A stretch of DNA of 6,264 nucleotides. Source: Chloroflexota bacterium (lineage in GTDB: Bacteria; Chloroflexota; UBA6077; CF-72). Numbering within the stretch: the stretch's first letter is position 1; every line of letters begins with the position of its first letter. The position numbers and the translations under genes were made by a program. Of this stretch, positions 6,143 through 6,264 are shown one piece after another. The stretch lies in assembly GCA_019242065.1 (NCBI GenBank), contig JAFAWJ010000389.1, positions 1-6,264 of the forward strand, in the 5' to 3' direction. Below the pieces are notes generated by a model, which saw only the letters and a program-made list of their open reading frames with translations, did no database searches and had not been told where the DNA came from.

Positions 6143-6264
6143 TTAGCTCCAGAGCTCCTTCGTGGCGCGGCGGGCGCCCTCCGACAGCGTCCGGAACTTG
6201 GCCCAGACCAGGTCGGGATGGATCTTCGGGCCAAAGACGCTCTGGGCAAAACCGCAGTCAGTGC
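6143..6264 (-). CDS. Cobalamin-independent methionine synthase-like protein, C-terminal end only
   Basis: Only the last 39 residues and the TAA stop (6143-6145) are inside the window; the start is beyond the right edge. The tail reads TDCGFAQ, then HPDLVWAKFRTLSEGARRATKELW at the end. This is the C-terminal signature of the MetE-like/UROD-fold family (COG0620 type, including methionine synthase II homologues and epoxyalkane:coenzyme M transferase relatives). In MetE the cysteine of the matching DCG motif is a zinc ligand that activates the thiol substrate. The gene converges on oxygenase B with a 31-nt gap and no obvious terminator: there is only a weak GCGC-rich dyad without a T run. With so little of the protein present, methionine synthase itself cannot be told apart from other thiol alkyltransferases of this fold. 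Confidence 0.65.
   Translation of the reverse strand, partial: TDCGFAQSVFGPKIHPDLVWAKFRTLSEGARRATKELWS

Noticed and set aside
1..6264. CRISPR arrays, tRNA or rRNA genes, insertion sequence ends
   Set aside because: No regularly spaced repeats, cloverleaf-like sequence, rRNA-like segment, transposase motif or terminal inverted repeats were seen. The only long internal similarity is between the two oxygenase genes.

Overview
This is a high-GC bacterial window with tightly packed genes, short intergenic gaps and few strong Shine-Dalgarno sequences. Several putative -10 boxes of the form TAnCCT lie 6-11 nt from start codons, a layout typical of leaderless transcripts. A mycothiol-dependent maleylpyruvate isomerase (MDMPI)-type protein, an HxlR remnant and two phthalate-type Rieske oxygenases suggest a free-living soil or aquatic actinobacterium, Chloroflexota member or similar lineage. 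No sequence mark fixes the phylum, so this is only a lean.

Layout, right to left. The 3' end of a cobalamin-independent methionine-synthase-like gene (minus strand, 6143 to beyond the right edge) converges on Rieske oxygenase B (plus strand, 4738-6111). Oxygenase B diverges from a minus-strand run that starts at 4675. The 62-nt gap between them holds what look like overlapping divergent promoters. The minus-strand run is: a metallo-beta-lactamase-fold hydrolase (3782-4675), Rieske oxygenase A (2431-3732), a DUF899 thioredoxin-fold protein (1604-2377), and a TRIC/UPF0126 membrane channel gene (996-1575). Gaps are 49, 53 and 28 nt, so one transcript is plausible.

The channel gene looks broken. 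Its frame shifts near residue 67, and its C-terminus then runs, with no stop codon, into the C-terminal half of an HxlR-type winged-helix regulator (about 726-995) that lacks its N-terminal half. The same frame stays open into an MDMPI/DinB-fold protein (1-602, leaving the left edge), which has its own ATG and an upstream -10-like box. The three families therefore lie in one uninterrupted reading frame. A deletion scar or a new fusion is more likely than an ancestral architecture.

Functional reading. The two oxygenases keep the full Rieske [2Fe-2S] ligand set and the mononuclear iron triad, so both are probably active on an aromatic or similar cyclic substrate. They are paralogues: the Rieske domains are nearly identical (one 115-nt stretch differs at 6 positions) while the substrate-binding domains have diverged clearly, which suggests two substrates or two successive steps. 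No reductase or ferredoxin partner is visible, so electron delivery must come from elsewhere. The hydrolase and the DUF899 protein are plausible accessory steps, but the pathway cannot be named from this window.
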